Origin: CAVPDA01 sp963702495
GTDB lineage: Bacteria; Pseudomonadota; Gammaproteobacteria; Burkholderiales; Rhodocyclaceae
Reading direction: 5' to 3'
NCBI GenBank assembly: GCA_963702495.1
Contig: CAVPDA010000018.1
Location: 434,001 to 498,000 of the forward strand
DNA length: 64,000 nucleotides
The notes beneath the pieces were generated by a model. The model was not told where the DNA came from. It made no database searches and saw only the letters and a list, made by a program, of their open reading frames with translations. This document shows positions 7,761 through 16,134 of the stretch, piece by piece. Every line of letters starts with the position of its first letter. Positions within the stretch are counted from its first letter, which is position 1. The translations under genes were made by a program, and so were the position numbers.

Positions 7761-8840
7761 ATGTCGGACCAACACGAATCGCCGATCAAGACTCCAAAAC
7801 AGGTGATCATCGTCATCGTTGTAGCGTTTGCAGTGCTGATCGCCATTCCCGCGCTATTCTCGCAACTGGTCACCAGCGGCCGCAAGGCGCCTTCAGAAGC
7901 CAATGAGGAGCAGACCGCGAAACTCATCCAGCCGGTGGCGCGCGTGGAACTCGCCGCGGGTGGCGGTGCAGCGGCGCAGGGGCCGAAGAGCGGGGAGCAG
8001 ATCTATACGGCGGTCTGCGGCGCCTGCCACGGCGCGGGCGTCGCCGGTGCACCGAAGACGGGCGACAACGCGACCTGGGCGCCGCGCATCGCGCTCGGCC
8101 TCGACGCCCTGACCAAGTCGGCAGTGGCCGGCAAGGACGCGATGCCGCCCAAGGGCGGCGGATCGGACCTGAGCGATACCGACATTGCGCGCGCCATCGT
8201 CTTCATGGCCAACAAGTCCGGTGCCAGCTTCAAGGAGCCGGCGGCTCCGGCGGCGGCGGCCGCTCCGGCGGCGGAGCGCAGCGGAGAGGAGATCGTCAAG
8301 GCGCAGTGCCACAAGTGCCATGAAACCGGCGAGGGCGGCGCGCCGAAGATGGGCGACAAGCAGGCCTGGGCGCCGCGCGTTTCCCGCGGCCTCGATGCGG
8401 TGACCAAGTCCGCCATCAAGGGACACGGCAACATGCCGGCCCGCGGCGGCATGGCGGATCTCACCGACGCGGAATTGACCAAGGCTCTGCTCTACATGTT
8501 CAACCATGTCGGCAGCAAGGCGGATGCGGCGCCGCCACCGGCGGAGCAGGCCGCGGCCCCTGCCGGTGCTCCTGCCGCGGCAGCAGCACCGGCGGCGGCA
8601 GCCGACGGCAAGGGCATCTACGAGAAGACCTGCCTTGCCTGCCATGCAGCCGGTGTCGCCGGCGCGCCGAAACTCGGCGACAAGGCGGCCTGGGCGCCGC
8701 GCCTCGCCACCGGTGCCGATGCGCTGCTGAACAGTGTGCTGAAGGGCAAGAACGCCATGCCCCCCAAGGGCGGCAATACCGCCTTGTCGGACACCGAGGT
8801 GAAGGCGGCAGTGGACTACATGGTGGCGCAGTCGAAGTAA
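7761..8840 (+). CDS. Membrane-anchored triheme c-type cytochrome (three c5-like domains)
   Basis: 359 residues. An N-terminal membrane anchor (about 14-36, IIVIVVAFAVLIAIPALF) leads to three tandem cytochrome c domains separated by Ala/Pro linkers. The heme motifs are CGACH, CHKCH and CLACH. Each domain repeats the same fold markers (GAPK-GD--AWAPR, a helix, a Met in AMPPKGG or NMPARGG likely to be the axial ligand, then LSDTE or similar), as in cytochrome c5/CycB-type domains. The three domains are clear internal duplicates. It should face the periplasm and carry electrons, for example to a terminal oxidase. It is monocistronic, with a hairpin terminator after the stop. Confidence 0.93.
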   Translation: MSDQHESPIKTPKQVIIVIVVAFAVLIAIPALFSQLVTSGRKAPSEANEEQTAKLIQPVARVELAAGGGAAAQGPKSGEQIYTAVCGACHGAGVAGAPKTGDNATWAPRIALGLDALTKSAVAGKDAMPPKGGGSDLSDTDIARAIVFMANKSGASFKEPAAPAAAAAPAAERSGEEIVKAQCHKCHETGEGGAPKMGDKQAWAPRVSRGLDAVTKSAIKGHGNMPARGGMADLTDAELTKALLYMFNHVGSKADAAPPPAEQAAAPAGAPAAAAAPAAAADGKGIYEKTCLACHAAGVAGAPKLGDKAAWAPRLATGADALLNSVLKGKNAMPPKGGNTALSDTEVKAAVDYMVAQSK

Positions 8841-8870
8841 GCGATCGCTCACAGCGAAAGCTCCAAGAAA

Positions 8871-8898
8871 CGGGGGAGGCGCGTAGCCTCCCCGTTTT
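8871..8898 (+). terminator. Rho-independent terminator after the cytochrome gene
   Basis: GGGGAGGC and GCCTCCCC form a perfect stem over a 5-nt loop (GCGTA), followed by TTTT. It lies 30 bp after the cytochrome stop and faces the convergent rep gene. Confidence 0.8.
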
Positions 8899-8917
8899 CG
8901 TTCACGAGGGTCGCGGC

Positions 8918-10915
8918 TCAGGAGGCGGCTACGGTCTTGCCGCCGAGCATCGCCTTCAGGGCGGCGAGACGCTGCGACCCGGCGGCGCGGTCCGCCGTTG
9001 CATCGGGGCGCTGCGACAGGTGCTGCAGGTCGTCGCCCATCTCGCCGATGAAGCGGCTGGGCTCGCAGGTGCGGACTTCCTTGCCCAGCTTGCGCCTCTC
9101 GCAATAGGAGAGATGCAGGCTGTGCCGGGCGCGGGTGATGCCGACGTACATCAGCCGCCGTTCCTCGTCGATCTTTCCGGCGTCGACGGATTCGCGGTGG
9201 GGCAGGATGCCCTCCTCCACCCCGACCAGGAACACGTGCCGGAACTCCAGCCCCTTCGCCGCATGCAGCGTGGCGAGTTGCACCGCATCGGAGCCGCCTT
9301 CGTTCTTGTCCAGCATCGACAGCAGCGCCAGCGACTGGTTGAGCTCGATCAGGTTCTTGTTCTCGTCCTCGCCTTTCTTCGCCAGCCAGTCCACGAAGTC
9401 GCGCACGTTGGACCACTTGGCTTGCGCCTCGCGCGGGTCGAGGGTGTCGAAGAGGTGGGCTTCGTAGCGGAGGGCCTTCAGCAGATCCTCCAGCACCGGG
9501 CGCGCCGGCTCGCGGCTGGCACGCCATTCCATGCGGTTGATGAAGCGGCCGAATTCGAGCACCGTCTCCAGTTGCTTGTGCTGCAAGTGAGCGCTGGCTC
9601 CAACCTCGAAGGCAGCGGCGAACAGGCTGACGTGGCGGCTGCCGGCGTAGCGCCCGAGCGCTTCCAGAGTCTGCGGACCGACGCCGCGGCGCGGCGTGGT
9701 GATGGCGCGGATGAAGGCCGGATCGTCGTCGCTGTTGGCGATCAGCCGAAGGTAGGCAACCAGGTCCTTGATCTCGCTGCGCTCGAAGAAGGACTGGCCG
9801 CCGGACAGCAGGTAGGGAATCTTGTGGGCGCGCAGGTGCTGCTCGAACAGGCGCGCCTGGTGGTTGCCGCGGTAGAGGATGGCGTAGTCGCCGAAGGCGG
9901 CGCGGTGCTCGAACTTGTGGGCGGAGAGCTTCATCACCACCTGCTCGGCTTCCTGCTCGTTGTCGCGGCAGGCGGTGACCCGGATCGCATCGCCGTGGCC
10001 GAGTTCGGACCAGAGGCGCTTGTCGAACAGCTTGGGATTGTTGGCGATCAGGGTGTTGGCCGCGGCCAGGATGCGCGTCGTGGAGCGGTAGTTCTGCTCC
10101 AGCTTGATCACCTTGAGGCTCGGATAGTCGCTGCTCAGGTTGCGCAGGTTCTCGACATCGGCGCCGCGCCAGGCGTAGATGGCCTGGTCGTCGTCGCCCA
10201 CCGCGGTGAAGGCGGCGCGCGGCCCCGCCAGCAGCCGCAGCATGCGGTACTGGCTGCGGTTGGTGTCCTGGTACTCGTCCACCAGTAGGTAGCGCAGCCG
10301 GCCCTGCCAACGGTCTCGCACCTCCGGGGCGGACTCGAACAGTGCCACCGGCAGCCGGATGAGATCGTCGAAGTCCACCGCCTGGTAGGCCTTGAGCGTG
10401 CGCTCGTACTCGCCGTAGAGCCGCGCCGCCGCCAGGCCGAGATCGTCTTCGGCCAGACCGGGCGCCTCCTCGGCGGAGACGAGGGCGTTCTTCCAGGACG
10501 AGATGCGTGCCTGCAGCGCGCGCACCCGGCCCTTGTCCGCGTCCTTCGCCAGTTCGGCGACGAGGGCAGCGGCATCGGCGGCGTCGAGGATCGAGAAGCG
10601 CGGCTTGAGTCCGACCGCTGCCGCCTCCGCGCGCAGGATGCGCACGCCCAGCGCATGGAAGGTGGAGACGTTGAGCGCCGCCAGCGACTTGCCCGGCAGG
10701 AGCTTCGCGGCGCGCTCCTGCATTTCCCGCGCCGCCTTGTTGGTGAAGGTGATGGCGGCGACGTGGGACGGGTTGTAGCCGCACTGCTCGATCAGGTAGG
10801 CGATCTTGTGGGTGATGACCCGCGTCTTGCCGCTGCCGGCGCCGGCCAGCACCAGCAGCGGGCCGTCGAGGTATTTGACCGCTTCGCGCTGGGGTGGGTT
10901 GAGGGCGGAAAGCAT
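8918..10915 (-). CDS. rep: ATP-dependent DNA helicase Rep (UvrD/SF1A)
   Basis: 665 residues from ATG 10915 (MLSALNPPQ). All SF1A motifs are visible: Q-motif NPPQREAV, Walker A AGAGSGKT (about 27-34), FTNKAAREM, Walker B VDEYQDTN, GDDDQAIYAWRGA, EQNYRST, and the C-terminal TLHAAKGLEF and VGITRAR. Length and internal order match E. coli Rep more closely than UvrD or PcrA. Rep translocates 3'-5' and clears protein roadblocks ahead of replication forks. The gene is convergent with the cytochrome gene and stands alone. Confidence 0.93.
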   Translation of the reverse strand: MLSALNPPQREAVKYLDGPLLVLAGAGSGKTRVITHKIAYLIEQCGYNPSHVAAITFTNKAAREMQERAAKLLPGKSLAALNVSTFHALGVRILRAEAAAVGLKPRFSILDAADAAALVAELAKDADKGRVRALQARISSWKNALVSAEEAPGLAEDDLGLAAARLYGEYERTLKAYQAVDFDDLIRLPVALFESAPEVRDRWQGRLRYLLVDEYQDTNRSQYRMLRLLAGPRAAFTAVGDDDQAIYAWRGADVENLRNLSSDYPSLKVIKLEQNYRSTTRILAAANTLIANNPKLFDKRLWSELGHGDAIRVTACRDNEQEAEQVVMKLSAHKFEHRAAFGDYAILYRGNHQARLFEQHLRAHKIPYLLSGGQSFFERSEIKDLVAYLRLIANSDDDPAFIRAITTPRRGVGPQTLEALGRYAGSRHVSLFAAAFEVGASAHLQHKQLETVLEFGRFINRMEWRASREPARPVLEDLLKALRYEAHLFDTLDPREAQAKWSNVRDFVDWLAKKGEDENKNLIELNQSLALLSMLDKNEGGSDAVQLATLHAAKGLEFRHVFLVGVEEGILPHRESVDAGKIDEERRLMYVGITRARHSLHLSYCERRKLGKEVRTCEPSRFIGEMGDDLQHLSQRPDATADRAAGSQRLAALKAMLGGKTVAAS

Positions 10916-10981
10916 GGCAGTGGTTGATCCGGCGCGCACGGCGCGCCCTACGCAAGTCGAGTCCGCGTTGGCCGCAGGCTG

Positions 10982-11665
10982 CTAGTGGCCGAGGGCGCCG
11001 AATACCTTCTTGGCGAGGCTGCCCGTGGCGGCCACCGGGTTCTGGCGGATCGCCTTTTCCTCGTCGCCGATCATGGCGAACAGGCCGTCCAGCGCCTTGC
11101 GTGTAACGTAATTCTCCAGCTTGGCGTCCTGCTCCTTGACCAGACCGAACTGGGCGCCCTTGCCGGCGAACTGGTCGTACTTCTCGGCCAGCTTGACTTT
11201 GCTGGTGGCCTTGGTCACGACGGGCTTGAACTTCGCCGTGAGCTGTTCCGAGGTGGTGCGGCGGAAGTACTCGGTGACCGAGTTGTCGCCGCCGGTGAGG
11301 ATCTGCTTGGCGTCCTGCACCGTCATCTTCTTCACCGCATCGACGAGGATGGGCTTGGCCTCCGCCACCGCCGACTCGGCGGCGCGGTTCATGGCGGTGA
11401 CCAGCTCGTCCGCCTGCTTGCCCATGCCCATGGTGCGCATCAGCCCTTCGGCTTGGCGCAGACCGTCCGGCAGCGGAATCTTCACCTGCGGATTGCCGAG
11501 GAAACCGTCGGTCTTGCCGAGTTTCGCCACGGCAGCGGAGGCGCCCTGGGTCAGGGCCTCCTTCAGGCCCCCCGATGCTTCCTTGTTGCTGAGGTCGCCC
11601 AGCGACACGGCAACTGCCTGGGCCGAAAGGAAAAACAGGGCGAAAACGCTGATGGCGGCACGCAT
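10982..11665 (-). CDS. DUF4197 family exported protein
   Basis: 227 residues with an N-terminal signal peptide (about 1-19, cleavage after AVAVS) and the DUF4197 domain over nearly the whole mature part (SLGDLSNKEASGGLKEALTQ, later KQILTGGDNSVTEYFR). DUF4197 proteins are predicted periplasmic helical proteins of unknown function, frequent in Beta- and Gammaproteobacteria. The ATG at 11665 has GGAGAAC upstream. It lies downstream of the lip/tlpA cluster on the same strand, with 79 bp between, and upstream of rep. Confidence 0.88.
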   Translation of the reverse strand: MRAAISVFALFFLSAQAVAVSLGDLSNKEASGGLKEALTQGASAAVAKLGKTDGFLGNPQVKIPLPDGLRQAEGLMRTMGMGKQADELVTAMNRAAESAVAEAKPILVDAVKKMTVQDAKQILTGGDNSVTEYFRRTTSEQLTAKFKPVVTKATSKVKLAEKYDQFAGKGAQFGLVKEQDAKLENYVTRKALDGLFAMIGDEEKAIRQNPVAATGSLAKKVFGALGH

Positions 11666-11744
11666 GGTGTTCTCCGGGAAGAGTTGTTGTCGGAAACGGG
11701 GAGTTGCAGACGGGAATGATATCCCAGTAGCGCCAGCGCCCCGG

Positions 11745-12236
11745 CTACAGCAGCGGCCTCAGTTGCGCTTCCAGCTTGTCGATGGCGATCTCGCCCAGAT
11801 GACGGAAGCGCAGCGTGCCCTGGCGGTCGATCAGGAAGAAGCGCGGCGGCGTCTTGGTGGGGCCGAAGACCGCGGAGTGCCGCTCGCTGCGCATCGCCAC
11901 CGGAAAGGTGTAGCGGTGGTCGCGCCAGAACTCGTCCACTTCCAGACGCTCGGCGTCGATGGAGACGGCGAGAATCTCGAAGCCTGCCGCCCTGTGGCGC
12001 TGATAGAGCTGCTGCAGTTGCGGCAGTTCCTTGCGGCAGGTCGGACACCATGTGGCCCAGAACACCACCAGCGTGGGCTTTCCCGCAAGATCCGCGCTCC
12101 TGAGGGTGGTGCCGTCGAGCAGCAGGGAATCGAAGGCGGGGACGGGCTTGCCGACGTCCACCTCGCCTCGCGCCGTACCGGCCACCAGGATGCCGAGGAA
12201 CAGCAACCCCCAAATCCAGCCGCGCCGCTGCGCCAA
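11745..12236 (-). CDS. TlpA-like periplasmic thiol-disulfide oxidoreductase
   Basis: About 163 residues if translation begins at TTG 12236, directly after the lipA stop with GGGAG positioned upstream; an in-frame extension to 12371 would overlap lipA heavily and lacks a signal. A signal anchor (GWIWGLLFLGILVAG) precedes an AhpC/TSA-Redoxin fold with the active-site WCPTC after LVVFWAT, and the cis-Pro segment TPPRFFLID. The CPTC dithiol suggests a reductant for periplasmic proteins or a cytochrome c-maturation-like role. Translational coupling to lipA is probable. Confidence 0.8.
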   Translation of the reverse strand: MAQRRGWIWGLLFLGILVAGTARGEVDVGKPVPAFDSLLLDGTTLRSADLAGKPTLVVFWATWCPTCRKELPQLQQLYQRHRAAGFEILAVSIDAERLEVDEFWRDHRYTFPVAMRSERHSAVFGPTKTPPRFFLIDRQGTLRFRHLGEIAIDKLEAQLRPLL

Positions 12237-12237
12237 G

Positions 12238-13179
12238 TCAGGCCACTCCCGCGGCGTGCGCCTGCCGATCGGCGTGATAGCTGGAGCGCACCATGGGCGC
12301 GCAGGCGGCATGGGCGAAGCCGAGTTCGAGCGCCGTCTGTTCGAAGCGCTGGAATACCTCTGGCTGAACATAGCGCGCCACCGGCAGATGGCCGCCCGAA
12401 GGCTGCAGGTATTGGCCGATGGTCAGCATTTCGACGTCGTGGGCACGCAGGTCGTGCATCACGCCGACAATCTCGTCGTCCGTTTCCTCGAGTCCGACCA
12501 TCAGTCCGGACTTGGTGGGAATGCCCGGATAGCGCTGCTTGAACTGCCCGAGCAGTTGCAGCGAATGGGCGTAGTCGGCGCCGGGGCGCACCTGCTTGTA
12601 GAGCCGGGGCACGGTTTCGAGGTTGTGATTGAAGACATCGGGCAAACCGGCGCCGAGAACCTCCAGCGCGGTTTCGAGGCGGCCGCGGAAATCCGGGACC
12701 AGGGTCTCGATGACGATCTGCGGCGAGGCCTCCCGCACGGCGCGGATGCAGTCGACGAAATGCCAGGCGCCGCCGTCGCGCAGATCGTCGCGGTCCACGC
12801 TGGTGATCACGACATAGCGCAGGCCGAGGGCGGCGATGGTCTCGGCCAGATGGCGCGGCTCGTCGGCGTCCGGCGGCAGCGGCTTGCCGTGGGCGACATC
12901 GCAGAAGGGGCAGCGCCGGGTGCAGATGTCGCCGAGGATCATGAAGGTGGCGGTGCCCTTGCCGAAGCACTCGCCGATGTTGGGGCAGGAGGCTTCCTCG
13001 CACACCGTGTGCAGCGAGCGCTCGCGCAGGATGCGCTTGATCTCGCCGTAGCGTCCGCTCTCCGAGCCCGCGCGTACCCGGATCCACGACGGCTTGCGCA
13101 GCGGCTCGGCGGCGACCACCTTGATCGGAATGCGCGCCGTTTTCGCCGCGCCTTTTTCCTTCGCCACTGGCTTGTCCAC
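12238..13179 (-). CDS. lipA: Lipoyl synthase
   Basis: 313 residues from GTG 13179, two bases after the lipB stop. It is a radical-SAM enzyme inserting two sulfurs into octanoyl-protein. The auxiliary cluster motif C-x4-C-x5-C is seen in CEEASCPNIGEC, and the radical-SAM CxxxCxxC in CTRRCPFC. Further family signatures are NHNLETVPRLY and KSGLMVGLEETDDE. It works directly after LipB in de novo lipoate assembly for pyruvate and 2-oxoglutarate dehydrogenases and the glycine cleavage H protein. Confidence 0.97.
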   Translation of the reverse strand: MDKPVAKEKGAAKTARIPIKVVAAEPLRKPSWIRVRAGSESGRYGEIKRILRERSLHTVCEEASCPNIGECFGKGTATFMILGDICTRRCPFCDVAHGKPLPPDADEPRHLAETIAALGLRYVVITSVDRDDLRDGGAWHFVDCIRAVREASPQIVIETLVPDFRGRLETALEVLGAGLPDVFNHNLETVPRLYKQVRPGADYAHSLQLLGQFKQRYPGIPTKSGLMVGLEETDDEIVGVMHDLRAHDVEMLTIGQYLQPSGGHLPVARYVQPEVFQRFEQTALELGFAHAACAPMVRSSYHADRQAHAAGVA

Positions 13180-13181
13180 GC

Positions 13182-13811
13182 TCAGCCTCTGCCTTTCGCC
13201 AACACTCGATTCAGGTGCCGCGACAGCTTCTCCCCCGCCGCCTCGGGTGCATCGGCGACACCGAGATCGCGCAGTTGGGTCACCGGCAGGTCACTATAGC
13301 CGCAGGGATTGATCGCCGCAAACGGCGCCAGATCCATGGCCACGTTCAGGCTCAGTCCGTGGTAGCTGCAGCCGTGCTTCACGCGCAGACCGAGGGCCGC
13401 CACCTTGGCTTCCCCGACATACACTCCCGGAGCCCCCGGCCGGCGCGCCGCGTCGATCGCATAATCCGCCAGCAGGTCGATGATCGCCTGCTCCATCGCG
13501 TGCACCAGTTCGCGCACCTTGAGCCGCCGCCGGTTCAGATCCAGCAGCAGATAGGCGACGATCTGGCCCGGACCGTGATAGGTGATCTGGCCGCCGCGAT
13601 CCACCTGCACCAGGGGCACGCCGATGTCCCGCAGCAGGTGCTCCGGCTTGCCCGCCAGCCCCAGCGTGAACACGGGCGGATGCTGCAGCAGCCAGATCTC
13701 GTCCGCCGTGTCCGCCCCGCGCTCGGCAGTGAAACGCTGCATGGCGCGCCAGGTCGGCTCGTACTCCACGAGACCGAGGCGGCGCAGCGCCGGATGCGTT
13801 GCCTCAGCCAA
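13182..13811 (-). CDS. lipB: Octanoyl-[ACP]-protein octanoyltransferase
   Basis: 209 residues. The reading starts at TTG 13811, immediately next to the ybeD stop. The family core is intact: GGQITYHGPGQIVAY, then KVAALGLRVKHGCSYHGLSLN with the conserved Lys, and NPCGYSD with the catalytic Cys. It transfers octanoate from ACP to lipoyl domains, supplying LipA. Position between ybeD and lipA is the conserved order in Beta- and Gammaproteobacteria. Confidence 0.95.
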   Translation of the reverse strand: MAEATHPALRRLGLVEYEPTWRAMQRFTAERGADTADEIWLLQHPPVFTLGLAGKPEHLLRDIGVPLVQVDRGGQITYHGPGQIVAYLLLDLNRRRLKVRELVHAMEQAIIDLLADYAIDAARRPGAPGVYVGEAKVAALGLRVKHGCSYHGLSLNVAMDLAPFAAINPCGYSDLPVTQLRDLGVADAPEAAGEKLSRHLNRVLAKGRG

Positions 13812-14084
13812 TCACAGCACCATCACCACCGATGGGTCGCCCGACAGCTCGCGATAGAGATCGTCGAGCTGCTCGCGGGAATGGGCGTGGATGACGCAGG
13901 TGATGCTGAGGTAGGCACCCTGGCTGCTGGCACGCATGCTCATCGCACCGGGATCGTAGTCGGGCGCGTGGCGCAGCACGATCTCCATCATGCGCTGGGA
14001 GAAATCGTCGCTCCTGCGCCCGAGGATCTTGATCGGGAAGTCGCAGGGAAAGGTGAGCAGGCTTTCGCGCGGTTCACTCGCCAC
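13812..14084 (-). CDS. ybeD: DUF493 / YbeD family protein
   Basis: 90 residues from GTG 14084, overlapping the dat stop by 11 bp. It shows the ACT-like YbeD fold pattern (FPCDFPIKILGR, then SSQGAYLSITCVIHAHS and LYRELSGDPSVVMVL). YbeD is a small regulatory-looking protein of unknown function, almost always next to lipB. Coupled translation with dat and lipB is indicated by the overlaps. Confidence 0.9.
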   Translation of the reverse strand: MASEPRESLLTFPCDFPIKILGRRSDDFSQRMMEIVLRHAPDYDPGAMSMRASSQGAYLSITCVIHAHSREQLDDLYRELSGDPSVVMVL

Positions 14085-14934
14085 GGCGCATGACCGTCGC
14101 TTTGAAGTCCTGGTACCAGCCGTACATGCGCGCGAACACGGGCCCGGGAGAGCCGGCGCCGACGGCGCGGCCGTCGAGCAGCGTGATCGGGAGCACTTCC
14201 TTGGTGGAGGAGGTCATCCAGAGCTCGTCGGCACCGCGCACCTCCGCCTCCAGCACCTCGCGCACCTGGTGCGGCAGGCCGTGGGCGGCGGCCAGTTCCA
14301 GCACCACGTCGTAGGTGATGCCGCACAGCATCAGATGGCTCCGCGGCGGCGCCAGCATGGTGCCGTCCCGGACGACGAAAATGTTGGAGGCGGCGCCTTC
14401 CGTGAGGAAGCCGTCGCGGAACAGGATGGCCTCGGCGCAGCCCGCCTCCACCGCCTGCTGGCGCAACAGGCAGTTGGCGAGCAGGGCCACGGTCTTGAGA
14501 TCGCAGCGCAGCCAGCGGAAATCGGCGGCGCTGACGGCGCAGACGCCGGTTTCGCGCTGCGCGTCCGGCGGCGTCACGAGCGGCTCGGTCATGATGAACA
14601 CCGTCGGCGCCACGCCCTTGGGAAAGGCATGGTTGCGCTTGCTATCCGCGCCCCGGGTCACCTGCAGGTACACCGACTGGTCCTGCCATTCGTTGCGCGC
14701 GACGATCTCTGCGACGAGGCGGATCCATTCCGCCTCATCGTGGGGGTTGGGAAGCCGGATGCCGTCCAGGGTAGTCTGCAGGCGCCGCAGGTGCTCCGCC
14801 AGCCGGAACGGCCGGCGCGAGTAGACCGGGATCAGTTCATAGGCGCCGTCGCCGAACAGGAAGCCGCGGTCCAGGACCGGAATCTGCGCCTGCTCGATGG
14901 GCAGGAAGCGCCCATTGAGGTAGACCGTGGTCAT
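14074..14934 (-). CDS. dat: D-amino-acid aminotransferase (class IV PLP)
   Basis: 286 residues. Fold-type IV PLP enzyme: substrate-side VYLNGRFLPIEQAQIPVLDR, LFGDGAYE, the PLP-lysine in the DLKTVALLANCL segment, the Glu-containing EAILFRDGFLTEGAASN, and TSSTKEVLPI. These agree with D-alanine or D-amino-acid transaminases more than with branched-chain IlvE or PabC. In this position, after dacC, it may supply or recycle D-amino acids for peptidoglycan. IlvE-type specificity cannot be excluded by eye. Confidence 0.85.
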   Translation of the reverse strand: MTTVYLNGRFLPIEQAQIPVLDRGFLFGDGAYELIPVYSRRPFRLAEHLRRLQTTLDGIRLPNPHDEAEWIRLVAEIVARNEWQDQSVYLQVTRGADSKRNHAFPKGVAPTVFIMTEPLVTPPDAQRETGVCAVSAADFRWLRCDLKTVALLANCLLRQQAVEAGCAEAILFRDGFLTEGAASNIFVVRDGTMLAPPRSHLMLCGITYDVVLELAAAHGLPHQVREVLEAEVRGADELWMTSSTKEVLPITLLDGRAVGAGSPGPVFARMYGWYQDFKATVMRRGE

Positions 14935-14941
14935 CGCCGCG

Positions 14942-16066
14942 CTATTGGAACCACAGCCGCATGGCGTCCCAGGTGCGCCCGAAGATGCCTGCCAACGGAA
15001 CCGTCTCCAGCGCCACCACCGGATACTCGCCGATGAGCTTGTCGTCCACGCTGAGCTTCAGCGTGCCGATGCGGCTGCCCTGGGACACGGGCGCCAGCAG
15101 GGGCTGCGCGCCGACCAGTTCGGCCTTGAGCTTCTCGGCCTGGCCCTTGGGCACGGACAGGACGAAGTCGTCGAGGAATCCCGCCTTCACCGTCTCCTGC
15201 GCTCCCTTCCAGATGCGCAACTGCTTCACCGCTTCGCCCTTCTTGTAGAGCGCGACCGTATCGTAGAACTGGAAGCCGTAATTGAGCAGCTTGAGCGATT
15301 CCTGCGCCCGCACGTTCACCGAGGCGGTGCCCATCACCACCGAGATCAGCCGCCGCGGTCCGCGGGCGGCGGAGGAGATGAGGCAATAGCCCGCCGCTTC
15401 GGTATAGCCGGTCTTGACGCCGTCCACGGTCGGATCCAGCCACAGCAGGCGGTTGCGGTTGGCCTGCGTGATGCGGTTGTACGTGTACTCCTTCTTGGAG
15501 TAGATCGGGTAGAACTCCGGGAAGTCGCGGATCAATGCCGAAGCGAGCAGCGCGAGGTCGCGCGCCGTCGAGTAGAGCTGCGGGTCTCCCAGGCCGGTGG
15601 AATTGGTGAAATGGGTGTTCTTCAGGCCGAGGCGCTGCGCCTCGCGGTTCATCATCTGCGCGAAGGATTCCTCGGAGCCGGCGATGACCTCGGCCAAAGC
15701 GACGCAGGCATCGTTGCCGGACTGGATGATCACGCCGTGGAGCAGTTCCTCTACCGTCACCGGCTGCTTGAGGTCGATGAACATGCGCGAGCCGGCGGTC
15801 TTCCAGGCCTTCTCCGACACCGGCACGACCTGCTTCAGCGTCAGGGTCTTCTGCTTCAGCGCGGCGAAGGTGAGATAGGCCGTCATCAGCTTGGTGAGCG
15901 AGGCTGGCTCGGAGCGCTGGTCCGGGTTGTAGCTGGCCAGCACCTGGCCGGAACCGTGGTCCAGCAGGACCCACGACTTGGCCGCGACGGTCGGCGGCTG
16001 GGGCGCAAGCTGGGCGTGGGCCGGGAGGAGGACGAGCAGGGAGAAAAGCAGTATCAGGATGCGCAT
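14942..16066 (-). CDS. dacC: D-alanyl-D-alanine carboxypeptidase (PBP5/6 type)
   Basis: 374 residues from ATG 16066, with a signal peptide (MRILILLFSLLVLLPAHA). Peptidase S11 motifs: SxxK in SLTKLM, SGN in IQSGNDACVALAE, and KTG in DGVKTGYTEAAGY. The C-terminal beta-rich PBP5 domain follows (VKAGFLDDFVLSVPKG), ending with an amphipathic anchor (TWDAMRLWFQ) typical of membrane-peripheral PBP5/6. It trims pentapeptides in peptidoglycan. The reading frame runs on upstream into a displaced frame of rlpA, but the true start is here. Confidence 0.95.
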   Translation of the reverse strand: MRILILLFSLLVLLPAHAQLAPQPPTVAAKSWVLLDHGSGQVLASYNPDQRSEPASLTKLMTAYLTFAALKQKTLTLKQVVPVSEKAWKTAGSRMFIDLKQPVTVEELLHGVIIQSGNDACVALAEVIAGSEESFAQMMNREAQRLGLKNTHFTNSTGLGDPQLYSTARDLALLASALIRDFPEFYPIYSKKEYTYNRITQANRNRLLWLDPTVDGVKTGYTEAAGYCLISSAARGPRRLISVVMGTASVNVRAQESLKLLNYGFQFYDTVALYKKGEAVKQLRIWKGAQETVKAGFLDDFVLSVPKGQAEKLKAELVGAQPLLAPVSQGSRIGTLKLSVDDKLIGEYPVVALETVPLAGIFGRTWDAMRLWFQ

Positions 16067-16134
16067 CGGACAGGGTCGGCGAAAAAAGGGGCGAATTATA
16101 ACAGAGGGGGTTCTTGCTCCCCGGGTGCCGCCGC

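Noticed and set aside
7893..10955. Very long open frame antisense and out of frame over the cytochrome and rep genes
   Set aside because: High-GC shadow frame: Arg/Ala/Gly-rich, no domain, and the true rep and cytochrome frames have full motifs.
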